In this document: in pieces, positions 1 through 7,495 of the stretch
Numbering within the stretch: the stretch's first letter is position 1
Layout: each line of letters begins with the position of its first letter
Source of the DNA: a virus
Direction: 5' to 3' (one strand)
DNA length: 44,307 nucleotides
Virus record (IMG/VR): IMGVR_UViG_3300017963_000107
Location: 1 to 44,307 of that record
Made by a program: the position numbers and the translations under genes
Notes under the pieces: generated by a model
Seen by the model: only the letters and a program-made list of their open reading frames with translations
What the model was told of the DNA's origin: nothing
Databases searched by the model: none

Positions 1-123
1 AATAGGAAAAATTCCATCCCTTAATGATCTTGTATTATCATTAATAAATTTGAACTCTCCTATTCTTAAATTCAAGTCTCCGTTTCTAATTCTTAGTTGC
101 TCAGAAATAAAACCTTGAGAATT
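1..123. repeat. Terminal direct repeat, left copy
   Basis: Bases 1-123 are identical to 44185-44307. The portal gene reads through the join in one frame, so this is the overlap of a circular or circularly permuted assembly rather than a biological terminal repeat. The true unit length is 44,184 bp. Confidence 0.95.
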
Positions 124-1302
124 TGTAGACAAAACACCTGCATCTATAAGCTGATTTAAAATAGAGTTCACCTGCATATTAGTTTTATGCAACAATGACC
201 CAAATCCCTCACCATAAAAAGACCCGTCGTACGATGGTTCAAAAATATACTTAACAAAAAAGCAATCGGGTTTGATATCTAAAACCTTTTTGTCTTCTGA
301 CATTTCAATACTATCTTCTCCGTATCTACTATAAATCCCCATTAGTTGACATGAATTTTTGTGTACTATACAAATATATGGTTCTAAAAATCCGTCTCCG
401 TCTAAGTCAATCCAGTTGTGCTGTTCTATAAATAGTTTAGATGTTTCAAATATTGATGTCTGCTGTCCGGTTTCCTTTGAACTTTGGACATTATCGTAAT
501 CTTCTTCGTTCTCCTTCATAACTGAGTTTAAGTCAACATCAAGAAATACTCCGTTATTAATATTCGCAGCAACGTCATTATAACTCATTGTTAGCTCCTG
601 AGAATAAAACGAATATTCGTCATCTATTGACCAGTTATTTACAATAACATTGTTTGGATATATACACTCTCTCTCTATCTTCTTCTTGAATTTGTTAAAT
701 CTTATTTTAGTAAAAAATGTGCCGAAGAGAGGCAACATATTCAATAAAACATCTGTTGTCTCTTCGTAATTCTTTATATTGTTATTTATTAAAAAATTAT
801 CAAATGTTGCTCTACGAGCTCCAATTGCTGCTTTTTTGCCAGCAGGTATTTTTTCTAATGGCTTTCCATTTTCTCCCAATAGTTTTTCTCCTGGAAGTAT
901 TTCTTCTACTTCCTCCCCCTCATCGTTTCCTATTACTTTTGCTTTTACAATATTGCCATTTTGCATTAACAAAGGATAGGCCTCAGCTGAAAATCTTTTT
1001 GCAGATATTGCAACCAGTGGATAGTTCTCACTTGTTTTATTCTCATCTATGTCATCTTTTAGTGGCATTTCATTTTTGACATCCCGCATAACATTTTCCC
1101 ACTGGTTTATCCTGTCTCGTATGCTCTGCTTGTCTTCTTCATATGTACTCAATACGAAATCCGCTATTTTTTTTCTGTCGTCCTCTTCAAATAGTTCTGC
1201 CTTATTCAAAACAGAATCAGACAATAACTTTTCTAAACTAACTTTCTTTACCGGCAATTCTTGTCTAGTAAGAGATGCCAAACTTTCTGTATTCTGAACC
1301 AT
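1..1302 (-). CDS. Portal protein, N-terminal part (gene crosses the window ends)
   Basis: The frame is open from an ATG at 1302 down to base 1 and continues at 44184 to a stop at 43324. The total is 2163 nt, or 720 residues, close to the P22 portal (about 725). The portal is the dodecameric ring at the unique capsid vertex through which DNA is packaged and ejected. Near residues 370-410 there is an S-F-Y-G-E-G-F-G segment followed by a helix ending N-Q-L-I-D-A-G, typical of portals of P22-like and related podoviruses. The start overlaps the terminase large subunit by 38 bp in another frame, a common terL-portal coupling. No clear Shine-Dalgarno site is visible; the upstream RNA is A-rich. Family membership rests on length, motif and position. 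Confidence 0.88.
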   Translation of the reverse strand, partial: MVQNTESLASLTRQELPVKKVSLEKLLSDSVLNKAELFEEDDRKKIADFVLSTYEEDKQSIRDRINQWENVMRDVKNEMPLKDDIDENKTSENYPLVAISAKRFSAEAYPLLMQNGNIVKAKVIGNDEGEEVEEILPGEKLLGENGKPLEKIPAGKKAAIGARRATFDNFLINNNIKNYEETTDVLLNMLPLFGTFFTKIRFNKFKKKIERECIYPNNVIVNNWSIDDEYSFYSQELTMSYNDVAANINNGVFLDVDLNSVMKENEEDYDNVQSSKETGQQTSIFETSKLFIEQHNWIDLDGDGFLEPYICIVHKNSCQLMGIYSRYGEDSIEMSEDKKVLDIKPDCFFVKYIFEPSYDGSFYGEGFGSLLHKTNMQVNSILNQLIDAGVLSTNSQGFISEQLRIRNGDLNLRIGEFKFINDNTRSLRDGIFPI

Positions 1303-2587
1303 TTTTTTTTGATTGTTGTTTAAATTCTTCAATAATTTCTTCCTCTGTTTTTGGAAGACCGCTGCTTGGCCTTATAAATTCAATAGCTTTTATAACATAC
1401 CTAAAAGCGTCCGCTCCGTGCGATGTCCAATCATGCAACGGACCATCTTTGTATCTCTGTCTCTTCTCATCAAATTCACGTCTGTAATTTTTTAAACAGT
1501 GCAATCCTATTTTAGTATGCTCGCTATTAAAAAAACATCTGTGAAAATTAGCTCTAACAAGTTGTATACCATCCTGCACCCTGTGTTCTCTTGTCAATCC
1601 TACGCAATCATATCCAAGATTGTTTACAAAATCAAGCGTTGTCATGCCAGTTTGCAGGCTATGTTGGTTTGCATCATGTGGCATAAAATGATTTCCATAT
1701 TTATATTTGTAAAGCTTCCTTTTATCTTCTAATATATCAAGATAGAATTTTATGTCCTCTCCACTATTCTCGTAGTAATCTACAAATCTTATCTCTCTCC
1801 CGTATACTTGGAAAAACCAAATAGCAGTCGCGTCATCATAACCCAAATCCCAAGCAGTGTGCACAACAAGCTTCGGGTCGTATACAGCTTTGCATATTCT
1901 TCCCTCCTCTTCCGCTTTTCTTATATATTTACCGTAGTAGCTCTCCTCCATGAAAGACTTTGGTTCGCCTTCCCATATATTTAAATAGTCGTCATCTGCT
2001 AGGTTTCTCTTTGCTCTCTCTCTCTCCTCTTTAAGTACATCAGGAAAAAATGGGTTATCATTCCAGTTAACCTTCTTTACTAAAGTTCTTTCATCTGGAT
2101 TTACACAAAAATACTCCCATACTGGATCATTCTCAGTTAATCTATTAAAAGAAAACCATATTTCAGAGCTATCATTCCTTATAGTAGGTATTAAAATATT
2201 CAATGATGTATGGCTTATTGTTTGCGCCTCCTCTACCCAACATATATCTATATTCGCCATAGACTTTATTTGTTGAGCATTTCCAGACAACCCACAAAAA
2301 ATAAACTCTGAGCCATTCTGGAACCTAATTGAATCTCTTGTTAAATCCCATCCTGTAATGTTGTATTTCTCTATAACATCACTTATAGTTCTGTGCACAC
2401 TATCCTTTATACTTTTTTGTATTTCACGAGAACACAAAATCCTAATAGGCTTCTCCATTGCCATAGTTATCAAAGCAATAGCAAAGTTTTGTGTCTTGCC
2501 TCCGCCACGACCTCCATAGTATAGTTTATATCTATACTTACCTCTCAAAGGAAGACATTCAAAATTTTCATCAGTGGTTATCTCCAT
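1265..2587 (-). CDS. terL: Terminase large subunit
   Basis: This is the 440-residue packaging motor ATPase and nuclease, which translocates DNA into the prohead through the portal. The ATPase domain has a Walker A GGRGGGKT at residues 25-32 and a Walker B ending I-D-I-C-W-V-E-E-A at 113-121. The C-terminal RNase H-like nuclease shows acidic residues in AWDLGYDD (about 245-252), MPHDA (about 300) and SHGADAF (about 395). The pattern fits the Terminase_3 (PBSX/Sf6-like) family. It lies downstream of the small subunit and an unknown gene and overlaps the portal start. The enzyme type, with a circularly permuted assembly, is consistent with headful packaging, but the packaging mode is inferred. 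Confidence 0.95.
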   Translation of the reverse strand: MEITTDENFECLPLRGKYRYKLYYGGRGGGKTQNFAIALITMAMEKPIRILCSREIQKSIKDSVHRTISDVIEKYNITGWDLTRDSIRFQNGSEFIFCGLSGNAQQIKSMANIDICWVEEAQTISHTSLNILIPTIRNDSSEIWFSFNRLTENDPVWEYFCVNPDERTLVKKVNWNDNPFFPDVLKEERERAKRNLADDDYLNIWEGEPKSFMEESYYGKYIRKAEEEGRICKAVYDPKLVVHTAWDLGYDDATAIWFFQVYGREIRFVDYYENSGEDIKFYLDILEDKRKLYKYKYGNHFMPHDANQHSLQTGMTTLDFVNNLGYDCVGLTREHRVQDGIQLVRANFHRCFFNSEHTKIGLHCLKNYRREFDEKRQRYKDGPLHDWTSHGADAFRYVIKAIEFIRPSSGLPKTEEEIIEEFKQQSKKNGSEYRKFGISY

Positions 2588-2746
2588 CTATCTTTTACTT
2601 CTCTTTTCATATTTATATTTTTCGTTCATTTTTTATTAAATCAACCTATTAGTGTTAAAAACCCGGGTTTTTTGAGCATTTTGTCCAATTTTTGGAGTTT
2701 TGCTACAACTTTAAGTTAGTATTGAAATGTTTCACGTGAAACATTT
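2588..2746. other. Intergenic region with two perfect palindromes
   Basis: This 159-bp gap separates terL from the gene at 2747. It holds a perfect 16-bp palindrome at 2657-2672 (A5 CCC GGG T5) and a perfect 22-bp palindrome at 2725-2746 centred on CACGTG. The rest is AT-rich. Leftward transcription from the small-terminase promoter crosses it to reach terL. Both palindromes lack a usable hairpin loop, so DNA-binding sites are more likely than terminators. Confidence 0.75.
2728..2743. promoter_or_regulatory. parS: parS site (ParB-binding centromere sequence)
   Basis: The 16 bases TGTTTCACGTGAAACA are an exact match to the canonical bacterial chromosomal parS, the site bound by ParB (Spo0J) that nucleates the partition complex. 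It is embedded in a 22-bp perfect palindrome. No ParA- or ParB-like protein is recognisable among the genes, so any use would rely on the host ParABS system. A chance exact match to a 16-mer in 44 kb is very unlikely. Function in the phage is inferred. Confidence 0.85.
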
Positions 2747-3169
2747 TTAAACAACAAAAACTTGTTTCATTGCTTGGCATTCATCTTTTTTAGGGATAAT
2801 AGAATTAAAAATCTTACTATCTTTATCTAACATGCATTCTGAAAAAGCTCTAATATATAAAGAAGCTGTTAAATTACATTTGTTTTCTATAAAAAATTCA
2901 CGTATATACACATCTGTGTCCCCATCATCACGTATTGCCTCCAACCACATAATGAGCAATTTTGTTAATTTTCGTGTTCCTTCTGCTTCTGCTTCTGCTG
3001 AATATAGTGGAATCCAGCAAGCAAATGTTGTATACGGCAACTTCCTGTCTGTTAGTTCCTTGTTGTTCTCATCTACCACATACTTGCCAAGTTTTGTCGG
3101 GTATTTTATATTGATGCCAAGCTTCTTAGCCTCACTTTCTATAATTTCATTTTGTTTATTTGTATCCAT
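2747..3169 (-). CDS. Unknown protein between terminase subunits
   Basis: A 140-residue protein of unknown function. The start at 3169 is preferred because an AGAGGA Shine-Dalgarno sequence precedes it and the upstream terS stop (3173-3171) lies 1 nt before it; an ATG at 3193 would overlap terS. The sequence is mixed alpha-helical and hydrophilic without a recognised motif. It sits in the terS-terL operon, so a packaging or virion-assembly role is possible. Its stop lies directly against the parS palindrome. Confidence 0.8.
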   Translation of the reverse strand: MDTNKQNEIIESEAKKLGINIKYPTKLGKYVVDENNKELTDRKLPYTTFACWIPLYSAEAEAEGTRKLTKLLIMWLEAIRDDGDTDVYIREFFIENKCNLTASLYIRAFSECMLDKDSKIFNSIIPKKDECQAMKQVFVV

Positions 3170-3170
3170 A

Positions 3171-3578
3171 CTATTCCTCTTTTTTATTATCACTTTTTAC
3201 ATACCTTATTGTCATTGACATGTCTCCGCTTACTCTATTGTCTATTTCTTGTTTGTCTTTCCAGCCAAAATTGTTTTTTAGATTGAATATAGAAGCCGTA
3301 ACATTACACTTCCCAGTCAAAGAGTTCTCCTCAATATATTTCTCTATTCTGTTCCGAGCCATTTTTATAGTGTAAAAAAACTCTTCATCTTTTGAGTAGT
3401 TGAATAAAGACATTCTATCCATACCAAGATGGTAAGCAAGCCCGCTCATAGTGTAAGGTTTGTTTGTCTTGTCGCACTCATCAAAGTACTCCTCCACTTT
3501 TGTATTGAATGCCTCTATACCTTCCCCAGTCTTCTTATACTTTGGTGGTCTCCCTCCTGCGTGTACCATAATAAACAA
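3171..3578 (-). CDS. terS: Terminase small subunit (gp3-like)
   Basis: A protein of up to 135 residues that would recognise phage DNA and start packaging with the large subunit. It opens with a GGRPPKY motif, followed by a helix-turn-helix-like segment (GLAYHLGMDRMSLFNYS) and an A-S-I-F-N-L-K-N-N-F-G-W-K-D-K motif. This arrangement is characteristic of the P22 gp3-like DNA-packaging (GP3_package) family. Either the ATG at 3578 or the one at 3569 could be the start. It is the first gene of the packaging operon, with a promoter-like sequence just upstream. Confidence 0.85.
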   Translation of the reverse strand: MFIMVHAGGRPPKYKKTGEGIEAFNTKVEEYFDECDKTNKPYTMSGLAYHLGMDRMSLFNYSKDEEFFYTIKMARNRIEKYIEENSLTGKCNVTASIFNLKNNFGWKDKQEIDNRVSGDMSMTIRYVKSDNKKEE

Positions 3579-3613
3579 AAATAATTAATATACTATTACT
3601 ATAATATATTAAT

Positions 3614-3642
3614 TAATTATCAATTTAATTATTAAATGTCAA
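3614..3642 (-). promoter_or_regulatory. Promoter of the packaging operon
   Basis: On the minus strand a perfect TTGACA (3642-3637) is followed after 17 bp by TAATTA (3619-3614). A start near 3607 would give a leader of about 30 nt before terS. The -35 box is exact; the -10 box is weak. The surroundings are extremely AT-rich, so the -10 assignment is uncertain. Confidence 0.55.
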
Positions 3643-3653
3643 GTTTTTATTTA

Positions 3654-4016
3654 TTATTCTAAAGTTTTTAGTATAATCTCAAGTAATCTATCTGTGCAAA
3701 GTTCTTTATTGTTATCTAAATTGTCTATTTTTTTGAATACTTTCTCACATTCACAAAAAAGATTAAATTCAGTAGTGCCAACATGCTCGTTGTTAATGTA
3801 CAGATAAAAAGGTTCATAATGCATACATACTATTTTCACTTTTATGGAGCTTTCGCCGTGTCGTCTTGTGCATCTTGTAATTCTAAAAAATATAGAATCT
3901 TCTGCAATACTAAAGCAAAAAACATTTTTTTTATAACTATCTAATTTTCCAAAGAAATTTTTGTCCTTTATTAAATTACAGAGTACTCCGTAGATTTTAT
4001 ATTGTGCTTCCAACAT
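3654..4016 (-). CDS. Hypothetical protein, 120 aa
   Basis: A 120-residue protein without a recognised family. It is the last gene of the leftward block headed by the XRE regulator. Composition is mixed with several cysteines and a basic patch (RCTRRHGESS) near the middle. No signal peptide or membrane segment is evident. Confidence 0.7.
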   Translation of the reverse strand: MLEAQYKIYGVLCNLIKDKNFFGKLDSYKKNVFCFSIAEDSIFFRITRCTRRHGESSIKVKIVCMHYEPFYLYINNEHVGTTEFNLFCECEKVFKKIDNLDNNKELCTDRLLEIILKTLE

Positions 4017-4052
4017 ATTATTAACCTCAAATTTTATTTTTTGTTATCTTTA

Positions 4053-4301
4053 TTAATTTTTATTCAAATCAACAAAATCAACTTCTTTTGAAATTTGTGG
4101 ATTTATTTTATGTACTTCCTGTATTGCTTCAACTGAAGTTTTACCAGCGAACATCAACCCTTCGGCGAAGTTTTCCTCAGCTTTGGCACAAACAAAGTCT
4201 ACTATGTCCTCTATTTTGTTTATTTTTGATAAAACCTTGTCTTCAAAAAAACAATTCTTATCAGCAGCTAATATTCCGTTTTTATATGTTATCAGTGTCA
4301 T
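4053..4301 (-). CDS. Truncated proteasome/HslV-like (Ntn-hydrolase) protein
   Basis: An 82-residue protein. Its first 15 residues (MTLITYKNGILAADK) match the start of phage and bacterial HslV-like Ntn-hydrolases, in which the opening strand is followed by Y-K-D/N-G-I-x-A-A-D. Residues 41-80 (AEGLMFAGKTSVEAIQEVHK and the following stretch) resemble the C-terminal helices and end of the same family, usually ALGAM-AG-s-a-x-EAV. About 100 central residues of the usual fold are missing, so this looks like an internally deleted remnant or a miniature form. It overlaps the 3' end of the upstream gene by 20 bp. Protease activity is unlikely. Confidence 0.6.
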   Translation of the reverse strand: MTLITYKNGILAADKNCFFEDKVLSKINKIEDIVDFVCAKAEENFAEGLMFAGKTSVEAIQEVHKINPQISKEVDFVDLNKN

Positions 4302-4725
4302 TTTCTTCTTTTAATAGTTTATCAATCCTTTCTTTTTTAATAGAAATAAATAATTCTCTGATATAAGAATTAAAGTACATTGATTCAATTGAAAATTCGT
4401 AAAATAGTTTTGAATCTTTATATAATTTTATATTATATATAGTATAAACAGTTGGAAGAAGTCCAATTTTGCTTGTATGATAGTTAGTTGTTACGCCTCG
4501 ATTTCTGATTACAGCACGGTATCCGCCGAATGTTAAAAAATCTATTTCTTTTTCAGAACATTGACAACTCGGATTCTCATGAATGCTATCCTTGTTTTCA
4601 ATGTAGTGAAGAAATATTTTTTCTATTATAATCTCTTCTTTTGTAAGAGAAGGAACTTTTTCAACAGTCTTTGAAGGAGGCACTATTCCTTTTTCTTTAT
4701 TTTTAAATATTTCAAATATCTTCAT
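4282..4725 (-). CDS. Hypothetical protein, about 147 aa
   Basis: The reading frame is open from 4794, but the preceding gene ends at 4760. The internal ATG at 4725 (MKIFEIFKNKEKG) is therefore the likelier start. The protein has a basic N-terminus, a middle predicted to be beta-rich with CQC cysteines, and a charged helical C-terminus. No family is recognised. It overlaps the next gene by 20 bp, which suggests translational coupling. Confidence 0.65.
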   Translation of the reverse strand: MKIFEIFKNKEKGIVPPSKTVEKVPSLTKEEIIIEKIFLHYIENKDSIHENPSCQCSEKEIDFLTFGGYRAVIRNRGVTTNYHTSKIGLLPTVYTIYNIKLYKDSKLFYEFSIESMYFNSYIRELFISIKKERIDKLLKEENDTDNI

Positions 4726-4759
4726 AATTATTGATATAACCCAATTAAATTTGTAATTA

Positions 4760-5071
4760 TTAATCTTTTTTAAAATTTGTTTTGATATGTCCAAAAAATT
4801 TTACAGGAGAATTATTTTTTTCCCATATACGTCCATTCTTATCAATATAACGTTCTCTTCCGTCAGCTTCATGATTAAATCCACTCGTTTTTGCTAACTC
4901 TTCAGCTCTTAACGCATACTCTACTTTTTTTGTGTATTCAAGTGAAGCAACACGCTTCTCAAGCTTCTTGAGCTTCTTATTAAGTTTTCTTATTTTTTTA
5001 TTGTCATTCTCTAATATCTCTATTAATCCCTCCATGCGTTTTAGAATCTCCATTTCAAGAAAAGTTACCAT
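4760..5071 (-). CDS. Coiled-coil protein, about 103 aa
   Basis: Residues 10-50 form a highly charged Leu/Ile heptad-like region (MEGLIEILENDNKKIRKLNK and onward), a probable coiled coil. The C-terminal half is polar. The start at 5071 is preferred because it lies 1 nt after the upstream stop in the arrangement TAG-T-ATG, also seen at 3169. Function unknown. Confidence 0.7.
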   Translation of the reverse strand: MVTFLEMEILKRMEGLIEILENDNKKIRKLNKKLKKLEKRVASLEYTKKVEYALRAEELAKTSGFNHEADGRERYIDKNGRIWEKNNSPVKFFGHIKTNFKKD

Positions 5072-5072
5072 A

Positions 5073-5483
5073 CTAACACCCATTTTTAATTATTAAATCA
5101 TCTATACTCTCTATAGTTCCCAACATAGTTTTATTTATTGATATAAATTCCTTTGGACAACTGAAGTTTTCAACACAATCTTTTTCTTGTTTGTTTTTAA
5201 AACAATATATCATGCCGTCATGTTTTTCACAACCAGCAAAGAAGCCAATCAATGCTCCGCCGTTCTCTTCTCTTACTTGGTTTGTTATTTTAATATATAT
5301 TCTATTACCACTTTCTTTTTCTAAAATAAGCTCTTCGCATTTATTATTCTTTTCTTTTTCATGCATATCAAATGGACTTTTTGAAAAAGTAGAGTACAGA
5401 ATAAAAGACACTGACACTCCAATTAAAATGCATAATATTACATAACACACAAAGTCTTTTATCCTAAGATTTTTATTCAACAT
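5073..5483 (-). CDS. Membrane-anchored protein with extracytoplasmic cysteine-rich domain
   Basis: A 136-residue protein. A basic N-terminus is followed by one hydrophobic segment at about residues 12-32 (VCYVILCILIGVSVSFILYS), then a soluble domain with five cysteines. This is the layout of a signal-anchored periplasmic protein. No family is recognised. It sits among other small membrane proteins (5544-6406), a set that often affects the host envelope, such as superinfection exclusion; that role is inference. Confidence 0.7.
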   Translation of the reverse strand: MLNKNLRIKDFVCYVILCILIGVSVSFILYSTFSKSPFDMHEKEKNNKCEELILEKESGNRIYIKITNQVREENGGALIGFFAGCEKHDGMIYCFKNKQEKDCVENFSCPKEFISINKTMLGTIESIDDLIIKNGC

Positions 5484-5543
5484 TCTCTACCTCTATATTT
5501 TGGATATAATTTATATTCTTTTTCATTTTTGCAAATTAAGAAA

Positions 5544-5789
5544 TTAGTTATTATTAAATTTTTTGATTATTAAAATACAATATAAACTACTTATCAACAC
5601 AATAAATGACATAATAGATATCCAAATACCAATAGGCAAATATTCTCCCATATAGCCCCAATACACAAGTTTATTTGCAAGTGGTATAAATATAAGAAAG
5701 CACACATTATATATGATTCCTATGCAACAAATACAACATAATACTTGTAATGTAGCTTCAATGATTTTGTTTTTATTCTTTTTCAACAT
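5544..5789 (-). CDS. Small membrane protein, two TM segments
   Basis: An 81-residue protein with hydrophobic stretches at about residues 12-36 and 52-75, separated by a short loop containing YWGYMGEYLPIG, and a basic C-terminus. Function unknown. It shares a conserved Leu-Lys-Lys-Asn start with no typical signal cleavage site. Confidence 0.65.
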   Translation of the reverse strand: MLKKNKNKIIEATLQVLCCICCIGIIYNVCFLIFIPLANKLVYWGYMGEYLPIGIWISIMSFIVLISSLYCILIIKKFNNN

Positions 5790-5812
5790 TCTCTACCTCT
5801 ATATTTTGTTTT

Positions 5813-6175
5813 TCAATATTTTTTTCTATTAATAACTTCATTAATTTTATCTTCTATTTCTTTTATATCTTCTTTTTTGCTTATTTCATAATAATTAAGC
5901 TTTTTTTGCTCAATAAACTTATTAAAAATTTTAAATACTATTCTTGTAGTTAAAAAGAAAAGAAGTATATATATAATCAATAAAATTTTACTATTTCCTG
6001 TATATATAAAGTTTATTATTTGAAACATAAGCAAAGATCCAGAAAGAATAATAAATTGTAAACAATCAATTATTTTATGTAAAAAAATTTTTTTATAAGC
6101 AATTTTTTCATATTGAAAAACATATATTTTACACTCATTATTACGAGAATCTCTTAAGCAATAATTTATATCCAT
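5813..6175 (-). CDS. Small membrane protein, two TM segments
   Basis: A 120-residue protein. A polar N-terminal domain of about 30 residues is followed by two hydrophobic segments (about 36-56 and 64-84), then a lysine/glutamate-rich helical tail. No family recognised. Part of the same leftward cluster of small membrane proteins. Confidence 0.65.
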   Translation of the reverse strand: MDINYCLRDSRNNECKIYVFQYEKIAYKKIFLHKIIDCLQFIILSGSLLMFQIINFIYTGNSKILLIIYILLFFLTTRIVFKIFNKFIEQKKLNYYEISKKEDIKEIEDKINEVINRKKY

Positions 6176-6202
6176 AATTTACCATCCTCACAAAAACAAA
6201 AA

Positions 6203-6406
6203 TTAATCATCTTTTTCTATATTAATACAATTTTTCTCTAATGGAAGCATATATACATAGCAATAAGCTCCAATTAAAAATAATTGACCATGTAAATCCT
6301 CTTTAATATGTGCGCTCCCCAGGAGGTAAAACATAAAAATGTCAAGAGCAAATGTTATACCGTGTTTGATTATATCTAATTTGTTTTTCATTTCTTTTAT
6401 TTTCAT
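6203..6406 (-). CDS. Small membrane protein, 67 aa
   Basis: The protein has hydrophobic stretches at about residues 15-30 and 40-55 and an acidic C-terminus. Its start overlaps the 3' end of the XRE regulator by 65 bp; an ATG at 6391 would shorten the overlap slightly. Function unknown. The overlap suggests co-expression with the regulator. Confidence 0.55.
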   Translation of the reverse strand: MKIKEMKNKLDIIKHGITFALDIFMFYLLGSAHIKEDLHGQLFLIGAYCYVYMLPLEKNCINIEKDD

Positions 6407-6683
6407 TATTTATACAAAATTCAATAATATATACAGATTTTTCTACTTCCTTAGAAAAGGTTTCCATATATACATTTTCGTTCATTATATCATACACAAG
6501 AGAGAAAGAACTTAAGCTTATTTCAATAGCTTCTAGATATCTTAAAAGCGTTGAAGTTTTAATTCCTGCGCTTTTCTCTATTTTGCTTACACGTTCTCTG
6601 CTGATTTTCATTTTTACTGCAACTTCTTCTAATGTTATTCTCTTATATTCTCTTATCAATTTAAGAACTTCGCTTATTTCCAT
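6342..6683 (-). CDS. XRE-family helix-turn-helix regulator
   Basis: About 113 residues from the ATG at 6683 (MEISEVLKLIREYKRITLEE). Residues 3-60 match an XRE/Cro-C1 HTH: R-x-Y-K-R-I-T-L-E-E-V-A-V-K-M-K-I-S is the scaffold and first helices, and R-E-R-V-S-K-I-E-K is the recognition helix and its partner. The C-terminus is short, without a cleavable LexA-like domain. Position beside divergent promoters with a perfect inverted repeat suggests it represses itself and the rightward early operon. The frame is open upstream to 6788, but that region contains the promoter. Confidence 0.75.
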   Translation of the reverse strand: MEISEVLKLIREYKRITLEEVAVKMKISRERVSKIEKSAGIKTSTLLRYLEAIEISLSSFSLVYDIMNENVYMETFSKEVEKSVYIIEFCINNENKRNEKQIRYNQTRYNICS

Positions 6684-6716
6684 ATATATAATTAAATATT
6701 TATTAATATAACTATT

Positions 6717-6842
6717 ATTATACAATATTATTTTAATGTCAATAGTTTTATTCTTTTTTATGAATATTTTTATTCCAAAATAGAACACTTTTATTTGTTT
6801 TCGGAATAAAACTATTGACTTTTAAAAACATCATGCTATTAT
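6717..6842. promoter_or_regulatory. Divergent early promoters with symmetric operator-like arms
   Basis: The leftward promoter has TTGACA at 6742-6737, with TATAAT at 6722-6717 (spacer 14) or AATAAT at spacer 17. The rightward promoter has TTGACT at 6815-6820 and TATTAT at 6837-6842 (spacer 16). A perfect 15-bp inverted repeat (TCAATAGTTTTATTC at 6739-6753 and its complement at 6804-6818) carries both -35 boxes. A smaller TTTTATTCC/GGAATAAAA pair lies inside. The 24-bp rightward arm recurs exactly at 11337-11360 before the replication gene. This is the layout of a two-way regulatory switch for the XRE protein, by inference. Confidence 0.65.
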
Positions 6843-6882
6843 TTTGTTATTAAATTAACAACAACTAATAAATAGGTAGATT

Positions 6883-7233
6883 ATGAGCAGAAAAGAACTC
6901 AAAGAGATTAAAGAATTTTTCAAAATTGTTGACGCAATAGAGAAGTATCTTATACGTGAAGGAATATGCAAAGAAATTCATAAAATTATACTTGATAAGC
7001 AATTGCACGAGCAAAGCACTGAGAACAAAATAGAAGAGCTAAAAAGCATTTTTGAAAACATTGTAATGAGATGTGTGGCTCTTAAGGTTTTTGGAGATAT
7101 GACAATGGAGGAACTAAGATGCGCGACTTGTGAGGCTTTTATGGATATAATATTTGATATTGAGGACATTAAAGGCATTACAATAATTGATAATGACAAT
7201 ATTTTTAGTGACGGAATATTAAAAAATGAATAG
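6883..7233 (+). CDS. Hypothetical protein, 116 aa
   Basis: First gene of the rightward early operon. It is mostly helical and acidic, with no recognised motif. The start is supported by the recurrent leader AATAGGTAGATT-ATG, whose AGGU can pair with the 16S anti-Shine-Dalgarno. It overlaps or abuts the next gene (stop at 7231-7233). Confidence 0.75.
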   Translation: MSRKELKEIKEFFKIVDAIEKYLIREGICKEIHKIILDKQLHEQSTENKIEELKSIFENIVMRCVALKVFGDMTMEELRCATCEAFMDIIFDIEDIKGITIIDNDNIFSDGILKNE

Positions 7234-7234
7234 A

Positions 7235-7486
7235 ATGAAACTAATAACAAACTTACTAAACATTGTTTTCAAGAAAAAGCGTGAAATGGAAATAGAGAGA
7301 ATCGCAGAAAGCTATAAAAAAGAGAGAGAGTATTTCTTAGACAAAATAGATTTCCATTCAAATGCTTTTGTTAAGAATTCGTTTAGAAGCGAGATTAAAC
7401 TTTATAGAAAAATGAAATTGGAAGATAGAGAGCGACAAACAATAATAGAATTTAATAAATATAAAACTGAATATAGAAAAAAATAA
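7235..7486 (+). CDS. Hypothetical protein, paralogue of the gene at 8587
   Basis: About 83 residues from the ATG at 7235, chosen because the paralogue at 8587 starts at the equivalent MK(L/I)I residue and because the upstream stop lies 1 nt before it. It is a basic, charged, helical protein. The block RIA-x-x-YKK-x-REYFLDKIDF is shared with the paralogue, and 72 bp are identical at DNA level. Function unknown. Confidence 0.75.
   Translation: MKLITNLLNIVFKKKREMEIERIAESYKKEREYFLDKIDFHSNAFVKNSFRSEIKLYRKMKLEDRERQTIIEFNKYKTEYRKK
7325..7396 (+). repeat. 72-bp exact repeat, copy 1
   Basis: Identical to 8677-8748. It lies inside two paralogous genes of the same operon, 1352 bp apart, and marks a recent duplication or gene conversion. 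Confidence 0.9.
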
Positions 7487-7495
7487 TAGGTAGAC

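Noticed and set aside
1-123. Biological terminal redundancy (T7-like direct terminal repeats)
   Set aside because: The repeat lies inside the portal gene and removing one copy restores the frame exactly, so it is circular-assembly overlap.
2725-2746. Terminator made by the CACGTG palindrome
   Set aside because: The palindrome leaves no adequate loop and matches parS exactly; the adjacent T-run is short.
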